Assembly: GCA_030673345.1 (NCBI GenBank)
Contig: DAOVJH010000035.1
Location: 1 to 8,895, forward strand
Origin: Pseudomonadota bacterium
GTDB lineage: Bacteria; Pseudomonadota; Gammaproteobacteria; SZUA-229
Direction: 5' to 3'
DNA: 8,895 bases
The position numbers and the translations under genes were made by a program. A model generated the notes under the pieces. That model ran no database searches. It saw only the letters and a list, made by a program, of their open reading frames with translations, and was not told the origin of the DNA. The first letter of the stretch is position 1; every line of letters begins with the position of its first letter. Below, piece by piece: positions 6,615 through 8,895 of the stretch.

Positions 6615-7528
6615 AAAAAAACAAAGATAAAGCGGGCTGGTTTGCTTCCCTGAAAGACAGGTTATTCAAGCAAAGAGACGATCGTGCTCAGCTGATGCAG
6701 CATCTGCGGGACGCGCAACGTAAAGGTACGATCAATCTTGAGGCGCTGATGATGATCGAAGGTGTCTTTCAGGTCGCTGAGATGCGGGTGCGGGATATCA
6801 TGGTGCCGCGTTCTCATCTGGTGGTCGTCCAGGAAGACCTGGGTGTAGAGGATATGCTGTCAATCGTAGCAAACTCGGGCCACTCCCGTTTTCCTGTCGT
6901 CGATGAGAGCCTTGATGAGGTCGTCGGTATCCTGCTGGCAAAAGATCTGACCCATTACCACGATGAAAAGAGCCGTGATGATTTTGAGATAAAAGACATC
7001 TTACGTTCCGCAGTGTTCGTGCCAGAGAGCAAACGTTTGAACGTGCTGTTAAAAGACTTCCGTGAGAGCCGCAATCATATGGCGATGGTGATCGATGAAT
7101 ATGGCGGTGTTGCCGGCCTGATCACGATCGAAGACGTATTAGAGCAGATCGTCGGTGAGATCGATGACGAGCATGATGCCGCTGATATCACCAATATCAG
7201 GCGCAGCGGGTTTCAGCGCTACAGTGTGCGTGGCCTGACGCCGCTCGATGATTTTAATCAGTATTTTGACTCGAAGCTGACCCATAAAAAGTTTGAAACC
7301 ATCGCTGGTCTGGTTACGTTTCAGCTGGGCCACCTTCCCGAGCGTGGCGAGGAAGTCACTATCGAAAACTTTCACTTCAAAGTGATCAGTGCGAATTCAC
7401 GGCGCATTAATAATATTCAGGTTAGCCTTCTATCAGATGATGTGAATTTGCCGATTACTGAGGATGAATCTGACCGTCTTAATGCAAACAAAAAAGGGCG
7501 TGCCCATACAGCATCTGATAATGAATAA
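6611..7528 (+). CDS. corC: CorC/YbeX, CBS-pair protein linked to magnesium and cobalt efflux
   Basis: This is the short, soluble member of the CorC/HlyC family (305 residues); it lacks the membrane domain of CNNM/CorB transporters. After a basic N-terminus, two CBS motifs span about 57-120 (VRDIMVPRSHLVVV, SGHSRFPVVDE, VVGILLAKDL) and 126-187 (LRSAVFVPESKRL, HMAMVIDEYGGVAGLITIED). The family hallmark EQIVGEIDDEHD (178-189) follows. The C-terminal transporter-associated CorC_HlyC domain covers about 203-277. CBS pairs in this family bind adenine nucleotides. The protein was genetically linked to Mg2+ and Co2+ efflux with CorA, and ybeX mutants have also been tied to ribosome and heat phenotypes, which fits its place beside ybeY. 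It has little ribosome site of its own; the start sits inside the end of ybeY (ATGA overlap), pointing to re-initiation. The tail after 280 is polar and probably disordered. Confidence 0.96.
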   Translation: MKKNKDKAGWFASLKDRLFKQRDDRAQLMQHLRDAQRKGTINLEALMMIEGVFQVAEMRVRDIMVPRSHLVVVQEDLGVEDMLSIVANSGHSRFPVVDESLDEVVGILLAKDLTHYHDEKSRDDFEIKDILRSAVFVPESKRLNVLLKDFRESRNHMAMVIDEYGGVAGLITIEDVLEQIVGEIDDEHDAADITNIRRSGFQRYSVRGLTPLDDFNQYFDSKLTHKKFETIAGLVTFQLGHLPERGEEVTIENFHFKVISANSRRINNIQVSLLSDDVNLPITEDESDRLNANKKGRAHTASDNE

Positions 7529-7593
7529 TGCACGCACCGCCATCCCGGCTCCTTGCGATATACCGTCCATCCATGGACATGAAAAATGAATAA
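7528..7593 (+). CDS. Possible 21-codon leader ORF bridging corC and lnt
   Basis: An ATG at 7528-7530 shares its first base with the corC stop (TAATG). The frame stays open for 21 codons, with internal ATGs at 7573 and 7579, and stops at TAA 7591-7593, eight bases inside lnt (ATG 7586). The peptide is basic and proline-rich at the start and resembles nothing I know. A ribosome finishing corC could re-initiate here and carry translation across the gap to lnt. An open frame this short is common by chance, so this is a candidate and not an established gene. Confidence 0.2.
   Translation: MHAPPSRLLAIYRPSMDMKNE
7565..7578 (+). promoter_or_regulatory. Small hairpin just before the lnt start
   Basis: GTCCAT (7565-7570) and ATGGAC (7573-7578) are perfect inverted repeats around CC. 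As RNA this would fold as a five-base-pair stem (GTCCA/TGGAC) with the four-base loop TCCA, ending seven bases before the lnt ATG. The only Shine-Dalgarno-like bases for lnt, GGA at 7575-7577, lie in the 3' arm. The fold could therefore restrict initiation until a ribosome opens it. The stem is short and its stability is unproven. Confidence 0.28.
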
Positions 7594-8895
7594 TATTTTT
7601 CACAGATTTCAGCTGCTCGGTTGGCCGTTATATAGTTTAATTGCCGGTGGGCTAACGACCTTAGCTTTTGCACCGTTTGATTTTAACTGGCTGGTGTTTT
7701 TTACACTGGCTATTCCTTTTTTCCTATGGAATAAACTCCCGGCAAAGCAGGCAGCGATCAGTGCCTGGTTGTATGGTCTCGGCCTGCAGTGCACCGGCGT
7801 TAGCTGGATCTATTACAGCCTGCATGTCCATGGCAGCGCGCCGGCAATATTCGCGGCACTGCTCATATTTTTATTATGCTGTTATCTCAGTATATATACG
7901 GCGCTGGCGGTCTATACGGTCAATCGGTTTTTGCCAGACAATCCTGCTTTACGATTAATGCTGTTCTATCCCGCTAGCTGGATACTGTTCGAATGGCTTC
8001 AGGGTTATGTGATGACAGGCTTCGCCTGGATGCAGTTAGGTTATACCCAGATCGATCTTCCATTATCAGGATTTGCGCCGATCTTTGGCAATCATGCCGT
8101 TGGCGGTTTGATCGCCGTCTGCACAGGCGCGCTGGTATTGTTGCTCACAGGGTACAGACAGCTAAGCCTTAAAGCCGGACTCGCTGTGGTCGTGCCGGTG
8201 ATTATCTTATGGTTGTCGGGTGCTCTGCTAAAAACAGTCGACTGGACACAGGCGGATGGTGAGTCTGTCAGAGTCAGTATCATACAGGGCAATATTCCGC
8301 AGAATGTAAAGTGGAAGCTGCATAAGAAGCAATCAACGATGGATCTGTATAGAGATCTGTCACTGGAACAGCAGGATGTTGATCTGATCATCTGGCCGGA
8401 GACGGCAGTGCCTGACTACTGGTATCGCGTAGTACCTTATATCCAGAACCTGCACATCGAGATGGAGAAACGCAATACTGAGTTAATACTGGGTATCTTT
8501 GTTAAAAGTGATGAAAAACGCCTGTTGAACAGCGTGTTAAACAGTAACGGTCAAGTTTATAGCAAGCGTCACCTGGTGCCGCTGGGCGAGTATATACCCC
8601 TGCGTTTCCTCATCGAATTTTTTAACCGGTTTGTAAAAATCCCCATGTCTGATATCGCATCTGGAGATGAAGATCAGCCGCTGTTACATGCCGCTGGAAT
8701 ACCGCTCGGACTGTCGATCTGCTTCGAAGAAGCCTTTGCGCGCGATGTGATCAAAGACCTGCCGCAGGCAAAATTACTGGTCAATGTGAGCAATGATGCC
8801 TGGTTCGAAGATTCGATCGAGCCGCATCAGCACCATGCCATCGCGCGCATGCGCGCACTGGAAACTGGCCGTTATATGGTGCGTTCGACCAATAC
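7586..8895 (+). CDS. lnt: Apolipoprotein N-acyltransferase, C-terminus cut by window end
   Basis: Lnt transfers an acyl chain from phospholipid to the N-terminal cysteine of diacylated lipoproteins at the periplasmic face of the inner membrane. It is the last step of lipoprotein maturation. The frame runs from ATG 7586 off the right edge (436 codons); E. coli Lnt has 512, so about 70-90 residues are missing. An in-frame TGA at 7580-7582 makes 7586 the first possible ATG. Several hydrophobic segments cover about 12-212 (for example 32-48, 86-112, 123-140, 163-188, 196-212). The nitrilase-type catalytic domain begins near 226. The triad is visible as Glu272 (IIWPETAVP), Lys327 (YSKRHLVPLGEYIP) and Cys379 (SICFEEAF), with Glu335 at the position of E. 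coli Glu343. VNVSNDAWFEDS (399-410) is another family signature. Phe380 replaces the tyrosine that follows the catalytic cysteine in E. coli. There is no good ribosome site upstream; a 57-base gap separates it from corC. Confidence 0.96.
   Translation, partial: MNNIFHRFQLLGWPLYSLIAGGLTTLAFAPFDFNWLVFFTLAIPFFLWNKLPAKQAAISAWLYGLGLQCTGVSWIYYSLHVHGSAPAIFAALLIFLLCCYLSIYTALAVYTVNRFLPDNPALRLMLFYPASWILFEWLQGYVMTGFAWMQLGYTQIDLPLSGFAPIFGNHAVGGLIAVCTGALVLLLTGYRQLSLKAGLAVVVPVIILWLSGALLKTVDWTQADGESVRVSIIQGNIPQNVKWKLHKKQSTMDLYRDLSLEQQDVDLIIWPETAVPDYWYRVVPYIQNLHIEMEKRNTELILGIFVKSDEKRLLNSVLNSNGQVYSKRHLVPLGEYIPLRFLIEFFNRFVKIPMSDIASGDEDQPLLHAAGIPLGLSICFEEAFARDVIKDLPQAKLLVNVSNDAWFEDSIEPHQHHAIARMRALETGRYMVRSTN

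Noticed and set aside
7668..7958. Open frames inside lnt on both strands (also 8092-8391 minus)
   Set aside because: The overlapping frame encodes Lnt with membrane segments and all catalytic motifs, so these are shadows.
1..8895. A defence system, toxin-antitoxin pair, prophage or CRISPR locus
   Set aside because: Apart from the EEP-family protein, every full-length gene is a recognised housekeeping gene. There are no spaced repeats and no integrase, and the nuclease has no adjacent immunity or sensor gene.

Overview
The window is a chromosomal stretch of a gammaproteobacterium. All supported genes lie on the + strand. The gene order miaB, phoH/ybeZ, ybeY, corC/ybeX, lnt is the conserved order of this group, and every protein in it is of proteobacterial type. 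Genus cannot be fixed from the sequence alone. There are no tRNA or rRNA genes, no insertion sequences and no CRISPR array.

Layout. (1) 1-222: the C-terminal end of a protein carrying a BFD-like [2Fe-2S] domain, whose second cysteine pair is unusually spaced. (2) 243-291: a strong symmetric intrinsic terminator. (3) 292-523: a non-coding leader with a candidate promoter and small repeats. (4) 524-1492: a complete cytoplasmic endonuclease/exonuclease/phosphatase (EEP) family protein of unknown substrate. (5) 1493-1692: an intergenic region with a candidate glmS promoter. (6) 1693-3525: glmS, glucosamine-6-phosphate synthase. (7) 3526-3640: an intergenic region with a perfect TATAAT box. (8) 3641 to the right edge: miaB, phoH (ybeZ), ybeY, corC (ybeX) and lnt. 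These are tightly packed and probably one operon; lnt is cut off by the window end.

How the genes relate. GlmS makes glucosamine-6-phosphate for peptidoglycan and lipopolysaccharide. MiaB modifies A37 of tRNAs that read UNN codons. YbeZ and YbeY act in rRNA maturation and RNA quality control. CorC is a cytoplasmic CBS-pair protein linked to Mg2+/Co2+ handling. Lnt adds the third acyl chain to lipoproteins in the inner membrane. The operon therefore mixes translation quality and envelope maturation, as it does in Escherichia coli.

Novelty. Most of the window is ordinary housekeeping sequence, and I see no convincing undescribed multi-gene system. The points most worth checking are the CxC...CC cysteine pattern in the first fragment, the orphan EEP protein, and a 21-codon open frame bridging corC and lnt whose ends overlap both neighbours, next to a hairpin that could hide the lnt start.
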